Positions 1-8,149 are shown, counted from the stretch's first letter. The stretch is 47,784 nucleotides of DNA from an uncultured Eubacteriales bacterium (GCA_900315015.1 OMXJ01000020.1:1-47784), one strand, 5' to 3'. The notes: a model not told the origin generated them from the sequence alone. Translations and numbers: made by a program.

Positions 1-432
1 TTTCTTTGCTTCCTCGGCCTTCTTTGCTTCTTCTGCTTTCTTTGCTTCCTCGGCCTTCTTTGCTTCTTCTGCTTTCTTTGCTTCCTCGGCCTTCTTTGCC
101 TCTTCAGCCTTCTTTGCTTCCTCGGCCTTCTTTGCCTCTTCAGCCTTCTTTGCTTCTTCAGCCTTCTTTGCTTCCTCGGCCTTCTTTGCCTCTTCAGCCT
201 TCTTTGCTTCCTCGGCCTTCCTTGCTTCCTCGGCCTTCTTTGCCTCTTCAGCCTTCTTTGCTTCCTCGGCCTTTCTTGCCTCTTCAGCCTTCTTTGCTTC
301 CTCGGCCTTTCTTGCCTCTTCAGCCTTCCTTGCTTCCTCGGCCTTTCTTGCCTCTTCGGCCTTCTTTGCCTCTTCGGCCTTCTTTGCCTCTTCAGCCTTC
401 CTTGCTTCCTCAGCTGCCTTTGCTTCTTCAGC
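1..432 (-). repeat. 18-bp tandem repeat, 24 units, coding AEEAKK/AEEARK
   Basis: Twenty-four consecutive 18-base units lie in register, with no insertion between them. Most neighbours alternate between two codon spellings (plus strand gcttcctcggc versus gcctcttcagc), which gives a higher-order 36-bp period. The array runs off the window edge, so its full length is unknown. Confidence 0.95.
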
Positions 433-1743
433 CTTACGCTGAGCCTCTGCTGCTTCAGCTCTCTTCTTTGCTTCTTCAGCCTTTCTTGCCTGCTCAGCCT
501 TTCTAGCTTCTTCTGCTAATCTTGCCTGCTCAGCGCGCTCCTTAGCGATCTTTTCCTGCTCCTTCTTGCGCTCTTCCTCTGCCTTTCTCGCTTCTTCTGC
601 AGCCTTTCTAGCCTCTTCTGCTCTCCTTGCTTCCTCTGCTGCTCTCCTTGCAGCTGTCTCAGCCTCTATTCTACGTCTCTCTTCTTCTCTACGAGCCTTT
701 TCTTCTGCATCGCGCTTCTTTCTAGCCTCTGCCTCAGCAACTTTACGTTCTGCTTCCTTCTTTGCTTCTTCAGCCTTACGTACGAGTTCCTGAGCCTCAG
801 CAAGAGCCTTTTCTGCAGCTGCGCTTGAATTTGCATACTTCTGCTGATCCTCATCTGCCTGAGCGATCTGATTTACACTGTCTGCCTCTTCATAGTCTGT
901 TGTACCAAAGAAATCGAGTGCAAGAGAATCGATATCATCTCCTACCTCAGTTGCATCTGGGTCTTCAATAGGCTCATCGAATATTTCACCGCGCTCTTCT
1001 GCCATTTTCTTAGCTCTGAGTGCAATCTGCTCTTCTTCTGCTCTTCTTGCCGCCTCTGCTTCTGCAAAAGCCTTCTTATTTGCCTCTATCTGCTTCTGTC
1101 TGATTGCTTCTTTTCTCTTCTGCTCAGCCGCTCTTTGTCTGCTATTGTCTGACTGTGAATAATCACCATAGGTCTTCATCCAGTCCTCATAAGAGAGCTC
1201 CTGCTGAACAATTGGTGCTATAGCACCGCCCATATCATCACGAACTGTACCAATTATAGGCATGGTATTAACAGCGCCTGCAAGTGAAAAGGCTTCGATT
1301 TCATCGTAGCCATAGTACTTATAGGCACTTGATTTAACTACATCAAATGAAAAGCGTGTATAATCGCAAAGCACTGCAATGGCCTCTGGAGGCACAAGTG
1401 CTCCCATTCCGCTCTTTGTAAGCTTTGGTGCGTATGGGAGTGTGTTTGCAAGCTCTGTACTTGATACACCGCTAGCATCTATATCTGTTGAACCCTGTGT
1501 CAGGGTGATTGATTTTTCGCCGTTAGTAAGTGTAAATGACTTTCCACTTCTAGCATAACTAAAACCAGCAACTGTAAAGAATTTCTCTGTATCTATATAT
1601 GTATTTCCTGAAGTAACTGTTGCCGTACCCGGAGGGCACATTACCCACTGTGAATGTGATTTCTGGACGAGAACAAGCACCTGACCTGCGTTCACTAATC
1701 CCATATTTTCATTCTCACTGCCGCCACGTTTGAATAATGCCAT
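1..1743 (-). CDS. Long charged-repeat (AEEAKK) protein, 5' part, truncated by window edge
   Basis: The frame stays open from an ATG at 1743 to base 1, giving 581 residues with no stop, so the C-terminus lies outside the window. Residues about 40-140 resemble a degenerate copper-amine-oxidase N1 (stalk) domain, with motifs such as GKSFTLTNG, SITLTQGS and VPPEAIAVL. An Arg/Lys/Glu-rich helix covers about 200-255, an acidic linker rich in D and E about 260-300, and charged helix runs from about 310 to the edge. The last 144 residues are 24 in-phase hexapeptides of AEEAKK/AEEARK type. The six-residue period with i/i+4 Glu-Lys pairs fits a stiff single alpha helix better than a heptad coiled coil. 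No signal peptide or membrane segment is visible in the part seen. The RBS AAGGAAGG lies about 10 bases before the start. The function is unknown; TolA-like similarity is compositional only. Confidence 0.85.
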   Translation of the reverse strand, partial: MALFKRGGSENENMGLVNAGQVLVLVQKSHSQWVMCPPGTATVTSGNTYIDTEKFFTVAGFSYARSGKSFTLTNGEKSITLTQGSTDIDASGVSSTELANTLPYAPKLTKSGMGALVPPEAIAVLCDYTRFSFDVVKSSAYKYYGYDEIEAFSLAGAVNTMPIIGTVRDDMGGAIAPIVQQELSYEDWMKTYGDYSQSDNSRQRAAEQKRKEAIRQKQIEANKKAFAEAEAARRAEEEQIALRAKKMAEERGEIFDEPIEDPDATEVGDDIDSLALDFFGTTDYEEADSVNQIAQADEDQQKYANSSAAAEKALAEAQELVRKAEEAKKEAERKVAEAEARKKRDAEEKARREEERRRIEAETAARRAAEEARRAEEARKAAEEARKAEEERKKEQEKIAKERAEQARLAEEARKAEQARKAEEAKKRAEAAEAQRKAEEAKAAEEARKAEEAKKAEEAKKAEEARKAEEARKAEEARKAEEAKKAEEARKAEEAKKAEEAKKAEEARKAEEAKKAEEAKKAEEAKKAEEAKKAEEAKKAEEAKKAEEAKKAEEAKKAEEAKKAEEAKKAEEAKKAEEAKK

Positions 1744-1815
1744 GTTTAATAAACCTTCCTTCTATCATTAGTTACTGATATATTTTTCCTTTCGAGAATA
1801 CAAACCCTATAATAT

Positions 1816-1844
1816 ATCATATCATTTTTCGTACAAAATTTCAA
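1816..1844 (-). promoter_or_regulatory. Sigma-A type promoter of the charged-repeat gene
   Basis: On the minus strand, TTGAAA (1839-1844), a 17-base spacer and TATGAT (1816-1821) lie about 70 bases before the ATG at 1743. The rest of the 1744-1905 gap is AT-rich and shows nothing else. Confidence 0.7.
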
Positions 1845-1905
1845 GCAATATGTACGTAATCCTCAAACTTTTTTAAAGATTTTTTTGCAAGTTGCATAAA
1901 TTTTT

Positions 1906-2520
1906 TCACTTAAAGTATTTTTCTTTAATAATACTTAACGCCTTACCTCTATGACTTATTGCATTCTTTTGTTCCGGGGTAAGCTCAGCACTTGTAACGC
2001 CATATTCCGGTACGAAGAAAATAGGATCATAACCGAATCCATTTTCACCCTTTATTTCATGGCCTATTCTTCCCTCTATTGTTCTGGTAACCACGTCTTC
2101 TGTGCCATCATCCAGTATGATGGCAATGCTGCATACGAATCTTGCACTGCGCTTTTCCTCTGGAACGCCCTTTAACTTATCTAGAATGTAATTATTCTTG
2201 ATATCATAAGAGGTATCATGTCCAAGGAAGCGCGCTGAATATATTCCCGGCTCCTTGTTCAGATAGTCGACCTCAAGTCCTGAGTCATCTGCAAGTGCTA
2301 TTACTTCGCAATTTTCTGCCCCAAATTTTTCTTTTGCCTCTTTAGCTACCGCCCTAGCCTTTATAAGTGCATTCTCTGCAAAGGTAGTTCCGGTCTCTTC
2401 TGGATCTGATTCAATACCAGCTTCCTTCATCGATAAAATTTCTGCATCTATACCTTCTAGTATTGCTCTCACCTCGATCATCTTATTTTTGTTAGATGTC
2501 GCAAAAATCAACTTCTTCAT
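1906..2520 (-). CDS. rdgB: XTP/dITP diphosphatase (Ham1/RdgB family)
   Basis: This 204-residue protein has the full length of the Ham1 family. The N-terminal ATSNKNKMIEV matches the substrate-binding signature, FAENALIKA follows, and ADDSGLEVDYL carries the acidic metal-binding residues. GFGYDPIFFVPEYG and the C-terminal SHRGKAL are also typical. The enzyme hydrolyses XTP, dITP and ITP to monophosphates and so keeps deaminated purines out of nucleic acids. Its start overlaps the stop of the upstream amidase gene by four bases (ATGA), so the two are translationally coupled in one operon. Confidence 0.95.
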   Translation of the reverse strand: MKKLIFATSNKNKMIEVRAILEGIDAEILSMKEAGIESDPEETGTTFAENALIKARAVAKEAKEKFGAENCEVIALADDSGLEVDYLNKEPGIYSARFLGHDTSYDIKNNYILDKLKGVPEEKRSARFVCSIAIILDDGTEDVVTRTIEGRIGHEIKGENGFGYDPIFFVPEYGVTSAELTPEQKNAISHRGKALSIIKEKYFK

Positions 2521-3812
2521 TTTTCTATCTCCTGATATGCTTCTAATATAGCCTCGGCAAGTGAATCTGCCGTACGGTTCATTGTTAAATGATTAGTAAG
2601 CTTTGACAGATCCCCTATGTTAGATAAGTAGCCCAACTCACATAAAGCAACCGGAACAGTTGAATATCTGATTATGGATACATTTTTATACCTGTCAATC
2701 AAGCCATTACTATTATCCCCAAGTGCATCCTTTAGATGCTTATTGCATATTGCTGCAAACTCCTTTGAATTAAGGGGCTCTGAGTCATTCTTCGAGCTAT
2801 AGAGCACCTCTATCCCATTCAGCGTAGTTCCCACCTCGGAATTACAATGTACGCTTAAGAACAGATCCGCCTCAGTATCATTTGCAAGGCGCACCCTTTG
2901 AGAAAGCGTGAGCTTTCTGTCCTCAGTTCTTGTGCAGTAGACCTTTATGTCTGTCTGCTCCTCTAATATTTCTTTAATCTGGTTCGTAACTTCAAGAGCA
3001 ATATTTTTTTCATAATACCTATTATCTTTTGATATCGCTCCTGCATCCTTTCCTCCATGCCCGGCGTCTAATACTACTATTTTTTTATAGACATCCTTAG
3101 GACGCCTTAATATCACATAGTAATAATTATCGTCCTCATAGAATTCATAGGCATAGGTCCTATCGAGCATAAGCTCGATTTCTTCTTTTCTGGTATCTGA
3201 TTCCTCTGCCGAATCGGTTATGGTGATTGCCTCCACCATATCCTCATCATCAGTCAATTCATAGAATCTAAAATCCTCATTTGAGGCAAGTCCGTCATCA
3301 TAACCTCCGCCCCATCCGCCTCCAGCTGGAGTAATTGATGGAAAAGAGGTAGGAGTAGGAGTGATCATTTTTGGCCTTACATTATAGATCTGGCCATTAA
3401 CATCATTTATCCTATAGATATCTTCCTCGACTATTCCACCTTCTTCAATTCCTGAAATACTGATTTTAATCGTCCTATCAACTGGAGAATCTGAAAACTG
3501 TGCACTCGCGAGATTTTTTCCATATACCTTTTTCTCAATTATGATAGTCTTATTACTGAATTTTTCTGCAATTTCAGATGAACATTCAAAACCGTGATAC
3601 TCCGTCTCTTCTCTGCCTATTTCAAAGCCCGCATCTCTAAGTAGGGAAAGCGAATTTGTAGTTACTATCTGCTGTTTGGTCTTCTTTATTGACGAACTGG
3701 TGATTTCACTTTTATCCCCGCTTTCCTTGCCGCATCCTGAAAAAGCTGTCATAAGCACGCAGAGCACAAATAGTAATGCTATTTCCGGCTGTCTTTTTCC
3801 CATATACCGCAT
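2517..3812 (-). CDS. N-acetylmuramoyl-L-alanine amidase, lipoprotein (Amidase_3)
   Basis: This 431-residue protein has a lipoprotein signal, a hydrophobic stretch ending in FSGC with Cys27 as the lipid anchor. Residues about 40-240 form an extracytoplasmic region with a TPTPTSFPS linker and a Gly-rich piece. Residues 244-431 are an Amidase_3 domain: DAGHGGKDAG (zinc His), the Glu of EKNIALEV, SVHCNSE (second zinc His) and CELGYLSN (catalytic Glu). It is expected to cut the bond between muramic acid and L-Ala in peptidoglycan at the outer membrane face. A GRP-type export amidase such as CwlD is the closest alternative, but the lipobox argues for a cell-surface enzyme. The RBS AGGAAGG lies 5 bases before the chosen ATG. 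It is coupled to rdgB downstream. Confidence 0.92.
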   Translation of the reverse strand: MRYMGKRQPEIALLFVLCVLMTAFSGCGKESGDKSEITSSSIKKTKQQIVTTNSLSLLRDAGFEIGREETEYHGFECSSEIAEKFSNKTIIIEKKVYGKNLASAQFSDSPVDRTIKISISGIEEGGIVEEDIYRINDVNGQIYNVRPKMITPTPTSFPSITPAGGGWGGGYDDGLASNEDFRFYELTDDEDMVEAITITDSAEESDTRKEEIELMLDRTYAYEFYEDDNYYYVILRRPKDVYKKIVVLDAGHGGKDAGAISKDNRYYEKNIALEVTNQIKEILEEQTDIKVYCTRTEDRKLTLSQRVRLANDTEADLFLSVHCNSEVGTTLNGIEVLYSSKNDSEPLNSKEFAAICNKHLKDALGDNSNGLIDRYKNVSIIRYSTVPVALCELGYLSNIGDLSKLTNHLTMNRTADSLAEAILEAYQEIEK

Positions 3813-3842
3813 TTCAACCTTCCTAGGCCGTATCGCCTCTAT

Positions 3843-4985
3843 TTAATTTCTCTTTGGAGGCTTTGGTCCATAATACTGGTAAAAGTAAGTTTTTAACATT
3901 CCATTATAGATTTTTCTATTTTTATCGGCATTTCTTCCAAGGTATTTCTGAGCATCCTCATAGCCTGTTATTAAGAAATATGACCAGGTAGGAATGTTCT
4001 TAAAGGCCTCTGCTATCTCCTTATAAAGAGCCGGCATTGCTTCCTTTTCTTCAAGACGCTCTCCGTACGGCGGATTTGTTATTACAAAGCCATACTTCTT
4101 AGGACTGGTAAGCTCTTTTACCGGTCTTTGCTGAAAATGAATCTGTTCTTCAACTCCCGCTGCTTTAGCGTTCTGCCTTGCTGAATTGATTATGTCTGAA
4201 TCTATGTCAAAGCCCTGAATAGATAACTTTGTCTCGGTATCCATAATCTGCCTTGCTTCTTCTTTTGCCTCTTCCCAGTACTTCTCAGCTATTATATTAT
4301 CCCATGTCATGCCAAGGAAATTACGCTTAAGTCCCGGTGCTATATTGAGGCCTAAAAGAGCTGCTTCTATAGGAATGGTTCCACTTCCGCAGAAAGGATC
4401 AATTAGAATTCTATCCTTTTTCCATGGTGTAAGCATAATAAGAGCTGCTGCAAGGGTCTCCGTAATCGGCGCCTTGCTTACAAGTCTTCTATAGCCACGC
4501 TTATGAAGGCTCTCGCCTGAGGTATCAAGTCCTATTATGGCATCATCCTTGTAAAAGGACACTCTAAGAGGATAAGATGCTCCGTCCTCTGGAAACTGCT
4601 TTATTCCATACTTCATTGACATCTTATCTACCATTGCCTTTTTCATTATCCTCTGTATGTCAGTCGGTGAAAAAAGCTTTGATTTTATTGAAGTAGCCTT
4701 GGTAACCCAGAATTTAGCATCCTTTGGAAGATAATGCTCCCAGGGAAGCTTTTTTGTCTCTTCAAAGAGCTCATCAAAGGTTTCTGCATGTACCCTTCCT
4801 ACCTGAATAAGGACACGCTCAGTTGTACGAAGAAAAACATTCGCCCTCGCTATGAGTGCTTCATCGCCTGAATAGGTAACTCTTCCATCCTCAACAAGTT
4901 CGATCTTTCCGCCAATTTCAAGGATTTCATTTTTAAGAACTGCTTCTAGTCCAAAATGGCAGGGTGATACAAGTGTATATTTCAT
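3843..4985 (-). CDS. THUMP-domain RNA guanine-N2 methyltransferase (YpsC/RlmL type)
   Basis: This 380-residue protein has an N-terminal THUMP-like RNA-binding region (about 1-160) and a C-terminal Rossmann methylase. DPFCGSGTIPIEAALL is the SAM-binding motif I, and TNPPYGERL is the N-methylase motif IV (NPPY). LHKRGYR before motif I is typical of the YpsC/RlmL family, which makes m2G in 23S rRNA. It contains only the RlmL-like half and no RlmK part, as usual in Firmicutes. The RBS is GGAG with 7 bases to the ATG. It lies 30 bases upstream of the amidase gene and is probably cotranscribed with amidase and rdgB from the promoter at 5042-5070. Confidence 0.9.
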   Translation of the reverse strand: MKYTLVSPCHFGLEAVLKNEILEIGGKIELVEDGRVTYSGDEALIARANVFLRTTERVLIQVGRVHAETFDELFEETKKLPWEHYLPKDAKFWVTKATSIKSKLFSPTDIQRIMKKAMVDKMSMKYGIKQFPEDGASYPLRVSFYKDDAIIGLDTSGESLHKRGYRRLVSKAPITETLAAALIMLTPWKKDRILIDPFCGSGTIPIEAALLGLNIAPGLKRNFLGMTWDNIIAEKYWEEAKEEARQIMDTETKLSIQGFDIDSDIINSARQNAKAAGVEEQIHFQQRPVKELTSPKKYGFVITNPPYGERLEEKEAMPALYKEIAEAFKNIPTWSYFLITGYEDAQKYLGRNADKNRKIYNGMLKTYFYQYYGPKPPKRN

Positions 4986-5006
4986 CTAATTTCTCCTATA
5001 ATAAAA

Positions 5007-5040
5007 ATACGGCAAAGAAGTCCATTCTTCTATGCCGTAT
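5007..5040 (-). terminator. Intrinsic terminator of the SleB-like gene
   Basis: A hairpin with outer arms ATACGGCA/TGCCGTAT and inner arms AGAAG/CTTCT, with a small mismatch, is followed on the minus strand by TTTTATTA. It lies downstream of the hydrolase stop, between that gene and the methylase, and overlaps the methylase promoter and its predicted start site. Confidence 0.85.
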
Positions 5041-5041
5041 T

Positions 5042-5070
5042 AGTTTACCACATTTCAGTTTTGTTTGCAA
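5042..5070 (-). promoter_or_regulatory. Promoter of the methylase-amidase-rdgB operon
   Basis: Minus strand TTGCAA (5065-5070), 17 bases, TAAACT (5042-5047). The predicted start near 5035 falls inside the 5' arm of the upstream terminator, so the new transcript lacks part of that arm. Confidence 0.6.
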
Positions 5071-5178
5071 GTTATTACATATTTTTTATAGTTTGCGAAT
5101 TTTGTTTTCACCAAAATATGTATTTTTTCTCGTTTTCCCTGTACTATATTATGCCCTCAGAAGGGCTTTTTATCGATA

Positions 5179-6339
5179 TCAGTGGAATACGTGATTTCCT
5201 AAAATATAATATTTCTTGTAGCTAGCAAGATTTGCTCCCCTTACTGTTCTGAAGTACATATAGTCGCCAATATTATTATTACCGGCTGCGGCTTCCTTTG
5301 CAGCCTTAATGTTACTTTCATTTATCTTATTCTTATATTTTGGTATATTTGTCTTAGCTCCTGCAAACTGGTTTGGTGCATAAAGCACGTCATCAAGGGT
5401 ATCTCCCCAGATTCCGCTTACAAGTCTGTTTATTACTACGTTTGCTACTGCAAGCTGTCCTTCATAGCTCTCACAGTTAGATTCCATATACACTATGGTC
5501 GCAAGCTTTATTATGTCTTCATCACTAAGTGTCACTGCTGCTCTGGTAGTGCGCTCTGGCACGCCGTCATCCTTCTTTCCTTCTGCTTTAGTCTCTGTCT
5601 TGGTTTCTGCCTTAGTTTCTGTCTTGGTTTCTTCCCCGGTCTTAGTTTCTTCCTCTGTCTTTGTGGTTTCTGTACTTTCCTTTGCATCAGTTACCTTTTC
5701 TCCTGTAACTGCCGCATTTTCAGTATTTCCTGTTCCTACTGCTTCTGCCACCGCAAGATCTATTACCTTATCAACATATTTTGCATAAATATATGCAGTT
5801 ACTGTCTTTCCATTTACCTTTCCTCTTACGCAGATCCATTCTTCTGTCGACTTTGAGGCAATAAGATTAAATCTGGTTCCTTTATCTACGGTGCCCACCT
5901 TTTCTGTGTCAGTTCCCGTTCCTTTCCTGACATTTACTTTACTTGCATTAACTACGGCCTTATATTTCTTAAGAGAGGTAAGCTTTGCTATCGCATCCTC
6001 ATCAAAGAGAAGATATTTATTGCTGACATAGCCCACTACTTCTCCTGACTCTATCTTTGTCCATTTTTCTCCTCTTAAAAGGATTTTTCCATAAGAATTC
6101 TTCTTAAGCTTTCCAATTATTGCTGAACTAGTGCTAGCTTCTGCTCTTACATTTACATATTCATTTACATTTGATACTACATAGTCAAAGCTTTCTGCCG
6201 CCTTTACTGTAATAATTTCTGCTCTGGTAATGCCAAAATCCTTTGCATTGCAGTATCCCGCTTCTCCTGTCACAAGCATAGCAGCTAATGCCACGGCTGC
6301 TGCACTCTTAGATATTATATTCTTTATATTTTTGTTCAT
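5179..6339 (-). CDS. Secreted SleB-like cell wall hydrolase with two SH3b domains
   Basis: This 386-residue secreted protein has a signal peptide (about 1-34), two SH3b domains (about 53-110 and 127-190, each with a VNVR motif), a Thr/Glu/Lys-rich low-complexity linker (about 205-265) and a C-terminal Hydrolase_2 (SleB) domain from about 270. The domain contains VYMESNCESYEGQLAVANVV, whose first Glu matches the SleB/CwlJ catalytic Glu, followed by APNQFAGA and a final IGNHVFH. It probably cleaves glycan strands as a lytic transglycosylase or muramidase. An ATG exists 12 bases upstream at 6351, but it overlaps the GGAGG that serves the ATG at 6339 with a 5-base gap, so 6339 is chosen. SleB domains also occur in non-spore wall hydrolases, so a role in germination is not implied. 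Confidence 0.9.
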   Translation of the reverse strand: MNKNIKNIISKSAAAVALAAMLVTGEAGYCNAKDFGITRAEIITVKAAESFDYVVSNVNEYVNVRAEASTSSAIIGKLKKNSYGKILLRGEKWTKIESGEVVGYVSNKYLLFDEDAIAKLTSLKKYKAVVNASKVNVRKGTGTDTEKVGTVDKGTRFNLIASKSTEEWICVRGKVNGKTVTAYIYAKYVDKVIDLAVAEAVGTGNTENAAVTGEKVTDAKESTETTKTEEETKTGEETKTETKAETKTETKAEGKKDDGVPERTTRAAVTLSDEDIIKLATIVYMESNCESYEGQLAVANVVINRLVSGIWGDTLDDVLYAPNQFAGAKTNIPKYKNKINESNIKAAKEAAAGNNNIGDYMYFRTVRGANLASYKKYYILGNHVFH

Positions 6340-6413
6340 TAATTCCTCCATACCAAATCGGTAAATTTTACAAAAAAGTTAAATTGTTACATAAATATTA
6401 CAACGTTTATTTT

Positions 6414-6441
6414 ATTATATCATCTTATCGGACTTTGTCAA
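6414..6441 (-). promoter_or_regulatory. Promoter of the SleB-like gene
   Basis: Minus strand TTGACA (6436-6441), 16 bases, TATAAT (6414-6419): near-perfect consensus, about 75 bases before the start codon. Confidence 0.8.
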
Positions 6442-6454
6442 GACGTTAATGGCA

Positions 6455-6575
6455 ACTTACATCAATGGTGACATATATTATTGGTGACTTGCACCAATGG
6501 TAACATATATTATTGGTGACTACATCAATAGTGACATATATCAATGGTGACTTGCATTAATGATTGACATATTCC
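6455..6575. repeat. Four imperfect 32-bp direct repeats with internal dyad
   Basis: Units begin at 6455, 6487, 6519 and 6550 (lengths 32, 32, 31 and 26). Each contains a TGGTGAC or close variant and an ACATAT block. Across unit boundaries the sequence forms dyads, best seen as ATTGGTG-5-CACCAAT at 6480-6498. The array fills the gap between the divergent promoters of the SleB-like gene and the sfp-like gene, and the last unit overlaps the -35 box of the latter. Confidence 0.85.
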
Positions 6576-6592
6576 TTTTACATAATTAAAAT
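6564..6592 (+). promoter_or_regulatory. Promoter of the phosphopantetheinyl transferase gene
   Basis: TTGACA (6564-6569), 17 bases, TAAAAT (6587-6592), 48 bases before the start codon. The -35 box lies in the fourth copy of the 32-bp repeat. Confidence 0.7.
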
Positions 6593-6640
6593 AAAAACTG
6601 CAATCCATATTGTTCAGTTAAAGAAGGGGCGCTAAAGTAA

Positions 6641-7327
6641 ATGGAGCATTCAGAAATTCCTAAGTACCTACAGGTGTATATGACAAAAGACACCGGTGAG
6701 ACTTTTAATAACTTACAGCTGTATTTGATCAAAAATACCGAGGAGCAGTTCGGCTCTTTTCACGAGAAGCTTTTAAAATATGTTTCAGCTGATAGAAGAG
6801 AAAAAATCCTAAAATACCATTTTGACGTTGATAAGGTGCTCTCCTTATACGGTGCAGTTCTTACCCGTTACTGCCTTATACATTTGCTTAATTGTAAAAA
6901 CAATGAATTACACTTCTTATGTGAAGAAAACGGAAAGCCTTATTTAGATCCTGATAAGTGCGGACATTTATTAGGCTCTGATAGTATCGACTTCAATTTT
7001 TCCCATACTAAGAATGCTGTTTTTCTTGGTGTCATCAAAAACGGATCAATAGGTACCGATATTGAGAGGATAAAGGCTGCTCCCTTAAAGGTAATGGATT
7101 CAGTTTTCCATCTAGAAGAAAAAAAATACGTTCTTGAAGAAACAGGCGATAAGAGAAATGAACGTTTCTTTGAAATCTGGACAAGAAAAGAGGCCTTCTC
7201 GAAATGTTCCGGACGCGGCCTTTTATCTGACCTGCGCTCCGTAAACACCCTCGATGGCCCCTATTTAAAATATATTTTCACCAAAATACTTGATGGTTAT
7301 GCCCTTTCGGTATGTTATTCACCTTAA
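6641..7327 (+). CDS. Sfp-type 4'-phosphopantetheinyl transferase
   Basis: This 228-residue protein has the usual length of the Sfp/AcpT group. FNFSH at 118-122, GTDIE at 138-142 (Mg2+-binding Asp and Glu) and WTRKEA at 180-185 are the three family motifs in the right order and spacing. The enzyme moves the phosphopantetheine arm of CoA onto a carrier-protein serine. No polyketide, peptide-synthetase or carrier-protein gene is nearby, so the partner is unknown. It may serve fatty-acid ACP if the genome lacks acpS, or a carrier system elsewhere. It is transcribed alone on the plus strand. The RBS is weak (AAGGGG about 13 bases upstream). Confidence 0.9.
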   Translation: MEHSEIPKYLQVYMTKDTGETFNNLQLYLIKNTEEQFGSFHEKLLKYVSADRREKILKYHFDVDKVLSLYGAVLTRYCLIHLLNCKNNELHFLCEENGKPYLDPDKCGHLLGSDSIDFNFSHTKNAVFLGVIKNGSIGTDIERIKAAPLKVMDSVFHLEEKKYVLEETGDKRNERFFEIWTRKEAFSKCSGRGLLSDLRSVNTLDGPYLKYIFTKILDGYALSVCYSP

Positions 7328-7482
7328 CGGCATACGATATAATTGCATTTAATACATCAGATATATTTTGCTTCTTTCTGGTATGCGGATAAAAGGAATT
7401 CATGGTAGGTGCTTCAAGATAGAGCACCTTTCCTAAATAGTTTCCAGTAATTGATTATAGTTTCCAATTTTTGGAGTATAAA

Positions 7483-7513
7483 AAAGGAACCCTGCATTTA
7501 GCAAGATTCCTTT
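7483..7513 (-). terminator. Intrinsic terminator of mscL
   Basis: AAAGGAA pairs with TTCCTTT around an inner TGC/GCA pairing; on the minus strand the stem runs into a stretch of six T. It lies 34 bases after the mscL stop. The rest of 7328-7482 holds no supported gene. Confidence 0.8.
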
Positions 7514-7546
7514 CTGATTATAATTAATTAAATTATATCAAATGAA

Positions 7547-8035
7547 TTACTTCTTCATATCTGCTGCCATCTTATCTGTAAGCTCTGATGTACAATGAGC
7601 ACATCTTGTTGCTCCGATAGGGATTTCTGATAAGCAATATGGACACTTCTTTGTTGTTGGAGCTGCTGGAGCTTCCGGCTTCTTTTTCAGATTCATAAGC
7701 TTATTTGCTGCCTTAAGCATTACAAATAATACAAGTGCTACGATAATGAAATTAATAATAGCTGTAATGAAGTCTCCGTAAAGAATAGCTGTTCCTTCCT
7801 TAGCCACTCCATCCTTTACTGCCCATGGAAGCTGAATCGCACCGCCTACGGTTCCAGCACCAAAACTGCTGATAATAGGATTGATGAAGGAATTGGTGAA
7901 GGCTGTTACGATACCTGTAAAAGCTCCACCGATAATCACACCAATTGCCATATCAACTACATTGCCCTTAAGAGCAAATGCCTTGAATTCTTCTGCAAAC
8001 TTCTTGAAGAATCCCTTTTTCTTTTCGTCTGCCAT
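7547..8035 (-). CDS. mscL: Large-conductance mechanosensitive channel MscL with C-terminal zinc ribbon
   Basis: This 162-residue protein opens in response to membrane tension and releases solutes during osmotic downshock. The N-terminal FFKKFAEEFKAFALKGNVVD helix and TM1 (AIGVIIGGAFTGIVTAF, about 30-46) carry the family signature. TM2 spans about 88-107 (FITAIINFIIVALVLFVML). After the usual charged end of TM2 comes an Ala/Pro linker and a CPYC-10-CAHC pair (Cys131, 134, 145, 148), which looks like a small zinc ribbon and replaces the ordinary short C-terminal helix. The start at 8035 is preferred over upstream in-frame ATGs because AAAGG lies about 10 bases before it. Confidence 0.93.
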   Translation of the reverse strand: MADEKKKGFFKKFAEEFKAFALKGNVVDMAIGVIIGGAFTGIVTAFTNSFINPIISSFGAGTVGGAIQLPWAVKDGVAKEGTAILYGDFITAIINFIIVALVLFVMLKAANKLMNLKKKPEAPAAPTTKKCPYCLSEIPIGATRCAHCTSELTDKMAADMKK

Positions 8036-8149
8036 TTTGTCACGACCTTTCATTATAATTTTGGGTTGATAGTTACGCACAAGCGCACTGACAACGCTTG
8101 TCCTAGTTCTTATATACTTATGAAATTATAACATTTTTAAACCCAAATT

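Noticed and set aside
6-506. Plus-strand Leu/Pro/Ser-rich frame
   Set aside because: Shadow of the 18-bp coding repeat on the minus strand; repeats keep all frames open.
5153-5166. GCCCT/AGGGC hairpin with a T run on the plus strand
   Set aside because: Five-bp stem with no plus-strand gene upstream that would need it.
6455-6575. CRISPR array
   Set aside because: Spacers are absent: the repeats are contiguous, imperfect and only four units long, and no cas gene is near.
7328-7480. Minus-strand stretch reading NYLGKVLYLEAPTMNSFYPH and continuing into the sfp-like gene antisense
   Set aside because: It looks protein-like for about 40 codons but has no start, RBS or recognised family, and it continues opposite a well-supported gene. 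It could be a gene remnant, but support is too weak.
8079-8101. ACAAGCG/CGCTTGT inverted repeat between argH and mscL
   Set aside because: No T run on the minus strand and short arms; not called as a terminator.
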